DNA from: Phycisphaerales bacterium
GTDB lineage: Bacteria; Planctomycetota; Phycisphaerae; Tepidisphaerales; Tepidisphaeraceae
Direction of reading: 5' to 3'
Assembly (NCBI GenBank): GCA_028288945.1
Contig: JAQGHH010000648.1
Span: forward strand, 1-14,564
DNA: 14,564 nucleotides
Shown here piece by piece: positions 7,110 through 14,064 of this stretch. Made by a program: the position numbers and the translations under genes. The notes under the pieces were generated by a model. That model made no database searches. It worked only from the letters and a program-made list of their open reading frames with translations, and was not told where the DNA came from. Numbering within the stretch: position 1 is the stretch's first letter; every line of letters begins with the position of its first letter.

Positions 7110-8501
7110 CTAGGTGTGAGGCAGCAGCACGGCGCTTCCGGGTCGATCGACCACGTGGCCCTCGCTCAGGCCGGCCCAATGCGCAGCCCGTTCACGCTGG
7201 TCGCCCTCGGCGTTGGCGATGCCGATCGAGGCGTCAAAACCGATGCTCTTGCCGGCGACGTCGCTGAGCCCCAGGTTAGCCAGCGGGACGATCACCTTGA
7301 CGGTGTATTGAATCTGGCCGCTGCGCTGATCTTTGGGGCGGATCTTGTACGCGGCCTGCAGGCCGGGGACGGGCGTGATCTGGTCAAAATGAACTGTTGC
7401 CGCAGGCGAGGAGATAGTCTGCGGATTCAAACCGCCCGCTTTGGTCTGCCAGAATCCCTGCTGGAAGATCGACTCGCCGCCGGCGGCCCCGTTGCTGACC
7501 CGGGCGATGATCACGCGCAAGTCGCCCTCGCGCACCTGACGACGTTGAGGCTGGGACCAGTCGGGGGCGATGGAGAAGTCCACATAAGCGCCACTGACGA
7601 ACGGGGCGTAGGGCAGCTCACTCCCGCTGTTCGCTGGGCCGCTGGCGTGCCAGACCGAATAGCCAAGATAGAGATTCTTGGCGTCATACATCGCGCGTAC
7701 CGTGCCGACGCTGCGCCCGTCAAGCATGACGAGCATGGGTCTGTTGGGAACGCCATTCCAACCGTCCCACCCTTCGCGGCCGTCGAACTCTCCGTCCACT
7801 TTGACCGGGAATGAACCCGGCGCATTCCCTGGGGCGGGCGTCGCAACGATCGACGGTTTTTCCGTCGGCGCCAGACCATCGGGATCCCACGGACGGGCGG
7901 CCTTGGCGTTCTGGGCACTGAGGGTCACGGCGACGGCGGGCAATCGTTGCACGGCCGGCATGATCAGTTCGTGAATGCGCATCTCGTTGCCTGCGCCGAC
8001 GTGATAAGCTTTACCCGTCCCCGGATCGGTGAAGACGAAGGTGGATTGGATCTCGCCGTAGAGTTCCTGGTCGACGGGAACGTCGCTGAGGCCGGCATGA
8101 TGGTCCCTGAAAAGCCGCCCGATGTAGAGGCCGTCAGCGTGCCAGACCCATACGACAGACAGCGCGTCGGCTACGAAGATGGCGTCGCCGCTCTTGCCGG
8201 AAACCGAGACCGGACAATACATCTGCCCTGGCTCGGCCAGACCGGGGGCGCGGCGGCCGACGGCCCAGAGGGGTTCCCCGTTGTTTTTGTCGAATTTGAC
8301 GAGCTTGTCGCGCCAATTGCGGCTAGCCCACCAGCCCAAGCCGTCAATACCGGGGAGGTCCAGATTCTTCGGGGACTGCGGCTTGACCACCGCGTAAAGG
8401 CCGTCATCGGCCGCCAGCGGCATCGGCATGTCTACGCCACTGACGACCTTTAAGCCGTCGCCTCCGACAAAGCTCGGAGGTGTGAGCACGGTCTTACGCA
8501 C
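7110..8501 (-). CDS. C-terminal part of a secreted propeller protein with a CBM9-like domain (frameshifted from 8450-10429)
   Basis: The 463-residue frame nominally starts at a GTG (8499-8501), but its first residues (VRKTVLTPPSFVGGDGLKVV) continue the protein encoded upstream. Residues about 1-190 complete the beta-propeller ('LVKFDKNNGEPLWAVGR', 'SGDAIFVADALSVVWVWHAD'). Residues about 222-463 resemble a CBM9-like/DOMON-like carbohydrate-binding domain: 'VDGEFDGREGWDGW', 'MYDAKNLYLGYSVWHASG', 'AYVDFSIAPDW', and near the end 'IGFDASIGIANAEGDQRERAAHWAG'. Such modules in secreted planctomycete proteins are associated with polysaccharide binding. If a ribosome starts at the internal GTG the product would lack a signal peptide, so a separate gene is unlikely. 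Confidence 0.75.
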   Translation of the reverse strand: MRKTVLTPPSFVGGDGLKVVSGVDMPMPLAADDGLYAVVKPQSPKNLDLPGIDGLGWWASRNWRDKLVKFDKNNGEPLWAVGRRAPGLAEPGQMYCPVSVSGKSGDAIFVADALSVVWVWHADGLYIGRLFRDHHAGLSDVPVDQELYGEIQSTFVFTDPGTGKAYHVGAGNEMRIHELIMPAVQRLPAVAVTLSAQNAKAARPWDPDGLAPTEKPSIVATPAPGNAPGSFPVKVDGEFDGREGWDGWNGVPNRPMLVMLDGRSVGTVRAMYDAKNLYLGYSVWHASGPANSGSELPYAPFVSGAYVDFSIAPDWSQPQRRQVREGDLRVIIARVSNGAAGGESIFQQGFWQTKAGGLNPQTISSPAATVHFDQITPVPGLQAAYKIRPKDQRSGQIQYTVKVIVPLANLGLSDVAGKSIGFDASIGIANAEGDQRERAAHWAGLSEGHVVDRPGSAVLLPHT

Positions 8502-10429
8502 ATCGACCAGTCATATACCGGCACGCCACCGGGGAGGATTTCCTTCGGCGGGAGAAGATAGTCGTTGCTTCCCATCTTCAGGTGCACGTTAAGCTCGGCA
8601 TCGAGCCTCCCCGCCGACACGCGGCCGATGCCCCTGATTGTGGGTAGATCTTTTGCCAGGATTATCTCATCGGCGGACATCTTGCCGTCGCCATTGCGAT
8701 CGGCCCAGGTCATCCATTGATTTGGCCCCTGGTCGTAGCTCCCTTGGTATTTGCCATCCTCGCGCTTTTGGACGTGGTGGTAGCCGACCATGGCAACGGG
8801 CGTGGGCTTGCGATCGCCGGAGTATTGGAAGATGACGCCATCGTCGTTGCCGCCACTATTGATGAAATAGTTCTTGCCACCGTGCGAGACGAAAGTGCGG
8901 CCGGCATAGTGGAACGTGGGCCATGTCATGTCGCCCCCGCGCGCGTCCTTGAGCGGATTGCCTCCATGCCCATAGCTGAGATAGACGTCCTTGCAGGCGA
9001 ACATTTCATCCCAGGTGTTGTCGTAGAACCACCCTGGCCGCCAGGTTTTCTTTGCCCAGTCGACTTCATAGGCGCGAATGCCGGGCTCGTCGGCAAATGC
9101 CTCGAAAGTGCTCACCAGTTCATTGGGCACGGCCGGATTGACGGTGCCGGCCCAGAGGTCGAGCTTTGGCGTAAACCACTCCCGCTGCAGATTCCCCTCG
9201 AGAGACCATCGCGAGGTGCGCGGAAAACCCGTCCCCACGTCCTGCACCCAGAGGGTCTGATCTTTCGCCCCCGGACTCAGGCACATCGCCGTGATCTTGC
9301 CCAGTGCCGAGGACTCAAAGCGGCCCGTCGCGGCCGCGCCGCCCTCCTTGCCGAGCTTTCCGATCAGTTTCCCCTCCGCGTTGAAGCGGGCGATCTGCCC
9401 CTTGGCGCCGCTGGAAAAAAAACCGCCCTGGGCATCCACGGCGAGCGCCCCCGGACCGGTCAAAATTCCTTCTTCAACGAGGGTTTGTTCGACCCGGCCA
9501 TCGGGCGTAAGCCGCAATATCTTGTTTCCGCTCTGAACGATGATCTTTCCGCCGCAAACCTTCACATCACGCGGCGACGCAATGGTGATTTGCTTTCGGA
9601 TCGTTCCACTGGCCCGGTCAATGATGAAGAGCGCATCGTCGGCGGTGATGGTGGCGAAGATGGTGTCGGCATTGAGCGCCACGCCGTCGATCGATGCGGT
9701 GAAACGACCGCTCCAGCGCGTTCCAGGTTTGCTCTCGTGTGGGCGGGTGGGCAGGACGGTGAGAATCTTTCCGCGCGGCTTGCCGAGTTCATACGCTGCG
9801 ATCTCCACCTGTTTTTTGTCGGCGTGCAGAATGCCGAGGTAGAAGTTCCGGTCATCCATGGCCCCCGCGAGGCGTCCATCCCAGGGATAAAACGAGAAGT
9901 AACGCATCTGGATGTTTCCATCGGCGTCCATCTGCTGGATTCCAGTGACCTGATTGTCCTCGACGCAACTCCACACCATCATGATGCTCTGCGAGTTGGA
10001 ACAGATGGCGGCGGGCCCGCCCAGATTGCCGCCCCAATCGCCCTTGCCGTCGGGCGTGCGATAGGGAGGGTTGCCGCTCTTGCCAACGGTCATCACGTAC
10101 TGGGCTTTTGGCTTTTCCGTGAAGAATATTGCCTTGGTCGAAAAACTTCCGGCCGGCTGGGGAATGCCCAGATCACTGGTGCCGTCCCAAATTATCGAAC
10201 CATCCCCGGCCTTTACCGGCCGGGCGCACAACAGGCTGCGGACCAGTTGGCCGTGCTCGTTGTAAATCGCCATGCTGAGGAAGCCATCGGAAGGCGCGGT
10301 GAAGGGCACGGTCAGAGCGACTTCTTGGGGAGGAGCCGGGAGGACAGTAGTCCGTGGAGCCTCCTGGGACATTACCTGTGTGATAAAAATGAAAGAGGCC
10401 AAGAGTGAAGACGGCAGACTTCGGGTCAT
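8450..10429 (-). CDS. Secreted protein: FlgD-like Ig domain, beta-propeller, EF-hand (N-terminal part of a frameshifted gene)
   Basis: The frame starts at ATG 10429 with a signal peptide (MTRSLPSSLLASFIFITQVM, likely cut before QEAP). Residues about 35-105 resemble the FlgD-type Ig-like fold ('TAPSDGFLSMAIYNEHGQLV', 'IIWDGTSDLGIPQPAGSF'). Repeated NHL/propeller-like strands follow ('DVKVCGGKIIVQSGNKILRL', 'GALAVDAQGGFFSSG', 'GQIARFNAEGKLIGKLG'). A canonical EF-hand/dockerin-like loop DRNGDGKMSADE sits near residue 575. The last 14 codons (after VPVYDWSM) are out of register with the downstream frame. One extra base between 8504 and 8505 would give 'YDWSDVRKTVLTPP' and one protein of about 1100 residues. 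It probably binds carbohydrate or another ligand outside the cytoplasm; no catalytic motif was recognised. Confidence 0.8.
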   Translation of the reverse strand: MTRSLPSSLLASFIFITQVMSQEAPRTTVLPAPPQEVALTVPFTAPSDGFLSMAIYNEHGQLVRSLLCARPVKAGDGSIIWDGTSDLGIPQPAGSFSTKAIFFTEKPKAQYVMTVGKSGNPPYRTPDGKGDWGGNLGGPAAICSNSQSIMMVWSCVEDNQVTGIQQMDADGNIQMRYFSFYPWDGRLAGAMDDRNFYLGILHADKKQVEIAAYELGKPRGKILTVLPTRPHESKPGTRWSGRFTASIDGVALNADTIFATITADDALFIIDRASGTIRKQITIASPRDVKVCGGKIIVQSGNKILRLTPDGRVEQTLVEEGILTGPGALAVDAQGGFFSSGAKGQIARFNAEGKLIGKLGKEGGAAATGRFESSALGKITAMCLSPGAKDQTLWVQDVGTGFPRTSRWSLEGNLQREWFTPKLDLWAGTVNPAVPNELVSTFEAFADEPGIRAYEVDWAKKTWRPGWFYDNTWDEMFACKDVYLSYGHGGNPLKDARGGDMTWPTFHYAGRTFVSHGGKNYFINSGGNDDGVIFQYSGDRKPTPVAMVGYHHVQKREDGKYQGSYDQGPNQWMTWADRNGDGKMSADEIILAKDLPTIRGIGRVSAGRLDAELNVHLKMGSNDYLLPPKEILPGGVPVYDWSMCVRPCSHLRALSEATA

Positions 10430-10524
10430 GAGATATTCTTTCAGCTTGATTCGGGTGTGGCGAAAGGTACGTTGAGCAATCTCCTGCCCGTGACGCGATC
10501 GCTCGGATAACGAACCCTTTAAGT

Positions 10525-10626
10525 TTAAGTGTTGGATACTACAGTCAAAGGAGGGAAGACTTCCATCTCGCGGTCGGTCAGGCGGTCCAACGGCAATGCG
10601 GCCTTGTTGGATCGGCTGACGACCAT
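10525..10626 (-). pseudogene. Relic ending in the start of a LuxR/NarL-type HTH domain
   Basis: The minus-strand frame from ATG 10626 reads MVVSRSNKAALPLDRLTDRE then MEVFPPL, and ends at TAA 10525-10527. 'LDRLTDRExEVF' is the hallmark start of the GerE/LuxR helix-turn-helix in NarL-type response regulators, where it is normally followed by 'xLIxxGxxxxEIAxxLxxSxxTVxxH'. Here the similarity stops right after EVF, and neither the rest of the HTH nor a receiver domain is present. It is probably the stump of a deleted regulator. The short length keeps confidence moderate. Confidence 0.4.
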
Positions 10627-10829
10627 TCGCTGATTCCTCGGCAATAGACCGATCCGGCGCGAGTCAGCAATTGGCAGTCACTCACTCAACGAGATCGGCC
10701 GCGTTTACTGGCTTCACTTGTTCCCGTTCCCGTCACGCCCCACCCCGCCCTCACAACTCGCGTAGTGCGCATGGACGTTGTGCATCTGGGCTTCTCGTTG
10801 TTTCCGTTGTACGTCGGCGAACTAAACCG

Positions 10830-10928
10830 ATGACCGGCAAATGCTCTCAGTGCGGTTATGACCTCCGCGCCACGCCCGAACGATGCCCGGAATGCGGGAC
10901 GGTGCCGGCCGACAAGGCGAACGCATGA
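10830..10928 (+). CDS. Planctomycete-type zinc-ribbon peptide or C-terminal remnant
   Basis: The frame from ATG 10830 encodes 32 residues beginning MTGKCSQCGYDLRATPERCP and ending ECGTVPADKANA. Four cysteines in CxxC..CxxC arrangement form a treble-clef or zinc-ribbon-like knuckle. This motif is widely seen at the C-terminus of planctomycete membrane proteins. The same frame is open upstream to about 10671 (start only TTG) but there encodes Arg/Ser/Pro-rich sequence, with a short hydrophobic run 'GLLVVSVVRRR' just before the motif that may be the last trace of a membrane segment. It is therefore either a tiny stand-alone ribbon or, more likely, the end of a decayed gene. No clear ribosome binding site is present. 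Confidence 0.5.
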   Translation: MTGKCSQCGYDLRATPERCPECGTVPADKANA

Positions 10929-10979
10929 TATGCAGGCGAAGATGCGGATATATTGGCAATTGATGGGAGGCCACTGCCA

Positions 10980-11705
10980 ATGCAGGGTGATCTTGACGTA
11001 ACCGTCCGTCGTGTTCGAATCGGCTTCGTGGGCGGGGCCGTGTGTGCGTCGGCGATGATCGGATATGGGCTGTTCGCGACCCGCACGACCCTAGGCCCGC
11101 CCGTCCGCCTGGCGATCGCCGGGGCGACCTGCGTTCTAGTCGCATATGCCGTCGTCGGCTTGTTTATCGTACCCAGATCCGCACGCAGGCATCCGGAAGC
11201 TTTTCGCCTGGGGTATCGTGCCGGCGTCGCCCTCGGCCTGATCTTCCTCTGCCAGGTGTTTGGCGAATACATCGCCCCCATCACCGCCCGGGCCGATCAA
11301 CTCATCGGGTGGATCGTCTTCGGCGGACTGCTGCCCCTCACCTTCTGCCTGGGAGCCGCGGCGGCGACGGCCGGGGCCCGCGCGGGAGCTCTCGCGGCGT
11401 TCTGGGCGATGCTGATCGGCTCTCTCGCGTGGGTCAACGGGCTATTGCTCGCGTATCTTTGCTTCTGGGGAAGCCACTTCGAATCCCGGCTGTTCACCGC
11501 CGAGGGCGTTGCCCGCGACTTCGCGCAAAGCGGCGAGCAGGATCTCCGGGCCTTCCTGATGACGGACTACCTAGGCGCGTGTTTCTTCCACTTGACGCTC
11601 GCCCCGCTGATCGGCGTCTGCGTCGGTGCCGCGGGCGCCTTCTGTGCCATCACGGCAAGAGGCGCCTTGAGGCTCGCGCGCTTCGGATCGAGCCGTACCG
11701 AATGA
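10980..11705 (+). CDS. Integral membrane protein with about six helices, function unknown
   Basis: The chosen start is ATG 10980 (MQGDLDVTVRRVRIGF), preceded about 10 bases upstream by GGGAGG; the frame is open to a TTG at 10953, which is less likely. The 241 residues hold roughly six transmembrane segments, near residues 14-34, 43-66, 80-102, 108-133, 135-165 and 205-232. Between helices 5 and 6 is a polar loop (about 166-204; 'GSHFESRLFTAEGVARDFAQ'). Many Gly/Ala residues in the helices indicate tight packing. No transporter signature, catalytic motif or known family is recognised. It stands alone; an inverted repeat follows its stop codon. Confidence 0.75.
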   Translation: MQGDLDVTVRRVRIGFVGGAVCASAMIGYGLFATRTTLGPPVRLAIAGATCVLVAYAVVGLFIVPRSARRHPEAFRLGYRAGVALGLIFLCQVFGEYIAPITARADQLIGWIVFGGLLPLTFCLGAAAATAGARAGALAAFWAMLIGSLAWVNGLLLAYLCFWGSHFESRLFTAEGVARDFAQSGEQDLRAFLMTDYLGACFFHLTLAPLIGVCVGAAGAFCAITARGALRLARFGSSRTE

Positions 11706-11707
11706 GC

Positions 11708-11740
11708 GGCGGACGCCCCGGCCCACGTCCATCGTCCGCC
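11708..11740. terminator. Inverted repeat between convergent genes, possible terminator
   Basis: GGCGGACG (11708-11715) and CGTCCGCC (11733-11740) form a perfect 8-bp, GC-rich stem with a 17-base loop, 3 bases after the stop of the membrane protein gene. No T-run follows on either strand, so it is not a classical Rho-independent terminator, but the place between convergent coding sequences fits a termination or mRNA-end hairpin. Confidence 0.35.
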
Positions 11741-11764
11741 CGGGACTGAAATCCAACGCGCACG

Positions 11765-11992
11765 TCAGCGTGTTTTCGTTCCCTCCGCGCGCCTGGCGGC
11801 CAGCCACGCCGTGGGGGTCATCCCGACGGCCTGCAGGAAACGCCCGCAGAAGTGCGGCAGGGTAGAGTACCCGCACTCCTAGGCCACGCGGCCACTTGTG
11901 TAGCCGGCCAGCAGAATTCGCTTCGCCGCTTCGATCTGGCACTCCGCCGCGACCGCCTTGGGGGATTTCCCGAAATGCAGCTTGAAGCGCTT
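11765..11992 (-). pseudogene. AraC-family regulator relic with internal stop
   Basis: The minus-strand frame reads KRFKLHFGKSPKAVAAECQI then 'EAAKRILLAGYTSGRVA', a stop (TAG at 11879-11881), and continues 'ECGYSTLPHFCGRFLQAVGM' then 'TPTAWLAARRAEG' to TGA at 11765-11767. This is the two-HTH DNA-binding domain of AraC/XylS regulators; 'VAxECGYSxxxxFxRxFxxxxGxTPxxW' is its standard signature. A TAA at 11993-11995 closes the frame upstream, so the N-terminal sensor domain and the first HTH helix are missing. With one in-frame stop inside the second HTH and a lost 5' part, it cannot make a working regulator. Confidence 0.75.
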
Positions 11993-12045
11993 TTAGGGCC
12001 TGACCAAAAATAACCTGTACAATTTCCCCCGGTCATTTTCGCGGA

Positions 12046-13095
12046 TTAATCGTGTATCGCCTTGACCGCCTCCGACGCCGTGTTTGAGGATTTAGGGTCA
12101 AAGCCGGACACGGCCGGCAACTCGGACAGGTCAATGAACCCCATAAACATTTCGTCGAAGGTCTGAAGGCCCCAAGTCACGCGCTTTGTTGCGTCGGGGT
12201 TGTTCGGGTTCTGCGGCGAATTGTCGAAGCCCCCGGTGCACAGCATCCACGAACCCGCCGGCACGCGCCGGGGCTGCACAAGGCGGTAGCTCGTCTGCCA
12301 GTTGAAATCGTAACTGGGCACCGACAACAACGTCTCGCGGTGCCCGTCGGGCCCCAGCAGTTCGAACTTAAACCACGAGCCCCGCAAGTGCATGTGCGGG
12401 GAGAGGCCGTAGATCACCGAGTCGCGTTTGAAATAGTAAGTGGCCGTGTGTTGGGCGTTGGCCTGGCCCGCAGGGATGTCCAGCTCCCGTGTGTGGGCAG
12501 CGCGGACTTCCAACAGCATCCGGGCGGGCTGCTTGGCAACATAGAGCCCGACCTCGCTCTCATCGGAATGCGGGTGCCCGTCCGTCGTGTAGTGGATCTC
12601 GAAATTGAATCGGGCGCCTTTGGGGACGAACAGACCCGTGTCGGGCGGACACTCGCCCTGCGCCAGGCCCGGGACCCACGTGGTGAACAGGAACGATTCG
12701 GATGGCGGCCCCTTATAGTCCGCCGGACGTCGCATCCGCACGATGATGTGGTGAACGACTTTCGGGTTCCCCGGCCGCGTCACCGCTGCACGCAGCCACA
12801 TGTCGCGAGGGGCCTCGAAGCTCGAATCGATGTAGCGGTAGTCAACTGTCCCGGTGGCGGGAACCTCCTGGCGTGGGATTCGGACCAGGTAATCCGGCTC
12901 GCCAAGCAGCCAGGCAGGTTGAGCCGGCGCCGCGTCAAGAGCCGCCGCGTCCGCGTGTGCGGCGTTCGAGGCGGTCGCAAGGGGGTCGGCGCCTTCCCCG
13001 CGCGGGCACCCGGCGGCGATCCAACGAGTGAGCGTCTGTGATTCCGCCGCCGTCAGCGAACGATCATTGGAGAACTTGCCGTAGTGTGGGTCCGC
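12046..13095 (-). pseudogene. Copper type II (PHM-like) monooxygenase module, 5'-truncated at an inversion-like junction
   Basis: Recognisable protein begins at 13095 with ADPHYGKFSNDRSLTAAE and 'RWIAAGCPRGEG', the end of the cytochrome-like linker normally found in planctomycete redoxin/monooxygenase fusions. Then comes the copper type II ascorbate-dependent monooxygenase fold. The likely copper ligands are visible: HH in 'VVHHIIV' (12748-12753), H in 'FEIHYTTDG' (12592-12594), HxH in 'PHMHLRG' (about 12382-12400) and Met in 'DEMFMG' (about 12145-12162). PHM relatives hydroxylate C-H bonds using two copper sites; the substrate here is unknown. The frame is open up to an ATG at 13401, but the extra 100 residues are Arg/Val-rich and antisense to redoxin coding sequence. 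The CxxCH region and redoxin domain expected upstream are absent, and no good start lies at 13095. Confidence 0.75.
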
Positions 13096-13290
13096 GTTTT
13101 CGGCGTCACGCGAACTTGCGAGAGCCTGGTCATCGACACGAAGGCGTCGACCATCGTCTACCGCGGCGCGGTGGACGACCAGTTCTCCGAAGGTGCCGCC
13201 AAGCCAAAGCCGACACACTCTTACCTCCGCGACGCTTTGAACGACCTTCTCGCCGGCCGGCCGGTTGCCAACCCCACAACAGACGGACAG
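13096..13290 (+). pseudogene. C-terminal fragment of a redoxin (thiol-disulfide isomerase-like) domain, inverted relative to the monooxygenase
   Basis: The plus frame reads VFGVTRTCESLVIDTKASTI then 'VYRGAVDDQF', 'KPKPTHSYLRDALNDLLAGR' and 'PVANP'. This is the C-terminal half of the planctomycete AhpC/TSA-like redoxin domain, in which '(Y)RGAxDDxF' and 'YLRDALxxxLAGxPV' are typical. The catalytic CxxC half is missing. In related proteins this domain precedes the cytochrome-like and monooxygenase modules in the same direction; here it points away from the monooxygenase and starts at the very base where that module begins. The nominal start is a GTG at 13084 inside the opposite gene half. It is probably not functional. 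Confidence 0.6.
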
Positions 13291-13292
13291 CC

Positions 13293-13544
13293 ATGCTGCC
13301 TCCCCCACCGTGGTTTGTGTGTTCGATCCGCCTTGTGGCTGTGGGACTGTTGTTGTTGCTGCCGGTACTGCTGGCCTACGCCTTCCGGATCGGGGCGGCA
13401 TTAGGCGCGTGGCAGGTATGGGCGTTCCTGATTTACTCGGGCGTCACGTTGGCCGTTGTCTTCATCGGTCTGGGCGTGCCGTTGCAGTTCTGGGGCCACG
13501 ACGGGAAGCGCGGGATGGAGATTATGGCTGGCGACACGTCGTGA
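13293..13544 (+). CDS. Small two-helix membrane protein
   Basis: The frame from ATG 13293 encodes 83 residues: MLPPPPWFVCSIRLVAVGLL and onward. Two hydrophobic helices are clear (about residues 8-32 and 43-66, 'VWAFLIYSGVTLAVVFIGLG'), followed by a polar tail 'QFWGHDGKRGMEIMAGDTS'. The spacing suggests a hairpin in the membrane with both ends on one side. The ribosome binding site is weak. It overlaps the end of the redoxin-fragment frame. No family recognised; it may be an independent gene exposed by the rearrangement next to it. Confidence 0.5.
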   Translation: MLPPPPWFVCSIRLVAVGLLLLLPVLLAYAFRIGAALGAWQVWAFLIYSGVTLAVVFIGLGVPLQFWGHDGKRGMEIMAGDTS

Positions 13545-13559
13545 CAAGGGTTCAGGCTG

Positions 13560-13594
13560 CTATGGCGCAGTAATTGGCCGATTTAGCGCCATGG
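13560..13594. terminator. Inverted repeat between convergent genes, possible terminator
   Basis: A 9-bp stem with one G-T pair (core ATGGCGC 13562-13568 with GCGCCAT 13586-13592) and a 17-base loop lies 16 bases after the stop at 13544 and before the 3' end of the XRE gene. There is no T-run, so this is a candidate only, based on position and symmetry. Confidence 0.3.
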
Positions 13595-13672
13595 CAAAAT
13601 CGTTATGCGATACGGTTCGATTTGGAAGGTGGGCAGAAGGCGGGAAACTGTCGTAATTGCAAGGAAATCCAT

Positions 13673-13957
13673 TCAACGGCGACGGGGGGCGCAGGCAGCG
13701 GAATGACGAGTTGATTTATCCCGTTCAATGCGAGCAACGAGCGTTCCCGCGCGTACGCCCATCGCTTCGCAGATGCGTAGGAGCCGGTCCACTGACAGCG
13801 AACGCTTACCGTTTTCAACCTCGCTGATGTACGCCCGGTCCATGTCGGCGCGTATTGCCACGTCCTGCTGAGTAATGCCGGATGCCTCGCGGGCCTCGCG
13901 AAGCACACGACCAACAACCGCGGCGGATTTGTCGTTCGACCTGTCGTTTCGGGGCAC
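13673..13957 (-). CDS. XRE-family (Cro/C1-type) HTH regulator
   Basis: The 94-residue protein carries one HTH_3 domain at about residues 17-70: 'LREAREASGITQQDVAIRAD' with turn and recognition helix 'MDRAYISEVENGKRSLSVDR' and closing helix 'LLRICEAMGV'. The motif 'ISxxExGKRxxxxxxLxxIxxAxGV' is textbook for DNA-binding Cro/C1 repressors. The start is a GTG at 13957 (a TAG at 13997-13999 bounds the frame; no ATG is available). No clear Shine-Dalgarno is seen. The basic tail ('RIERDKSTRHSAACAPRRR') has no sensor domain. It is divergent from the secreted protein at 14065, with a palindrome between them that could be its operator; autoregulation is inferred, not shown. Confidence 0.85.
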   Translation of the reverse strand: MPRNDRSNDKSAAVVGRVLREAREASGITQQDVAIRADMDRAYISEVENGKRSLSVDRLLRICEAMGVRAGTLVARIERDKSTRHSAACAPRRR

Positions 13958-14012
13958 GCCGGAAACGTATGGACAGGCGGCAGGGCAGTATGTAGTCTAG
14001 TGCCAACATTGA

Positions 14013-14027
14013 CCGATTTGGAATCGG
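14013..14027. promoter_or_regulatory. Palindrome between divergent genes, candidate operator
   Basis: CCGATT-TGG-AATCGG is a perfect 6-bp inverted repeat with a 3-base centre, lying in the 107-base gap between the XRE regulator and the secreted coiled-coil gene. It overlaps a TTGACC hexamer (14009-14014) that could serve as a -35 element, although a well-spaced -10 is not apparent. Short palindromes in such gaps are typical binding sites of Cro/C1-type dimers. Confidence 0.3.
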
Positions 14028-14064
14028 CTATGAAGCTTGTCAAATCCATTGGCTAGGGGAAGCG

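Larger units (their letters stand above)
10430..10979. other. Spacer with gene remnants
   Basis: About 550 bases between the starts at 10429 (-) and 10980 (+). Apart from the LuxR-type stump (10525-10626) and the zinc ribbon (10830-10928), I see no further coding sequence, tRNA or hairpin. The right end carries GGGAGG (10965-10970 area), the ribosome binding site for the membrane protein at 10980. Promoters for both divergent genes should lie here, but none was convincing. Confidence 0.5.

Noticed and set aside
7116..7814. 232-codon plus-strand open frame
   Set aside because: It is antisense to the CBM9-like domain of the secreted protein and has no supporting motif.
8717..10408. 563-codon open frame on the plus strand
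   Set aside because: It is antisense to the secreted propeller protein, which has a signal peptide, EF-hand and repeat structure. The plus frame has no recognisable domain or signal and is explained by GC-rich codon bias.
12001..12045. AT-richer segment containing ACCTGTACAATTT between the AraC relic and the monooxygenase stop, considered as an insertion-sequence end
   Set aside because: No matching inverted partner or target duplication was found in the window.
13096..13401. Extension of the monooxygenase frame up to an ATG at 13401
   Set aside because: The added 100 residues are low-complexity and antisense to recognisable redoxin sequence, so they are probably not ancestral coding sequence, though they could be translated.
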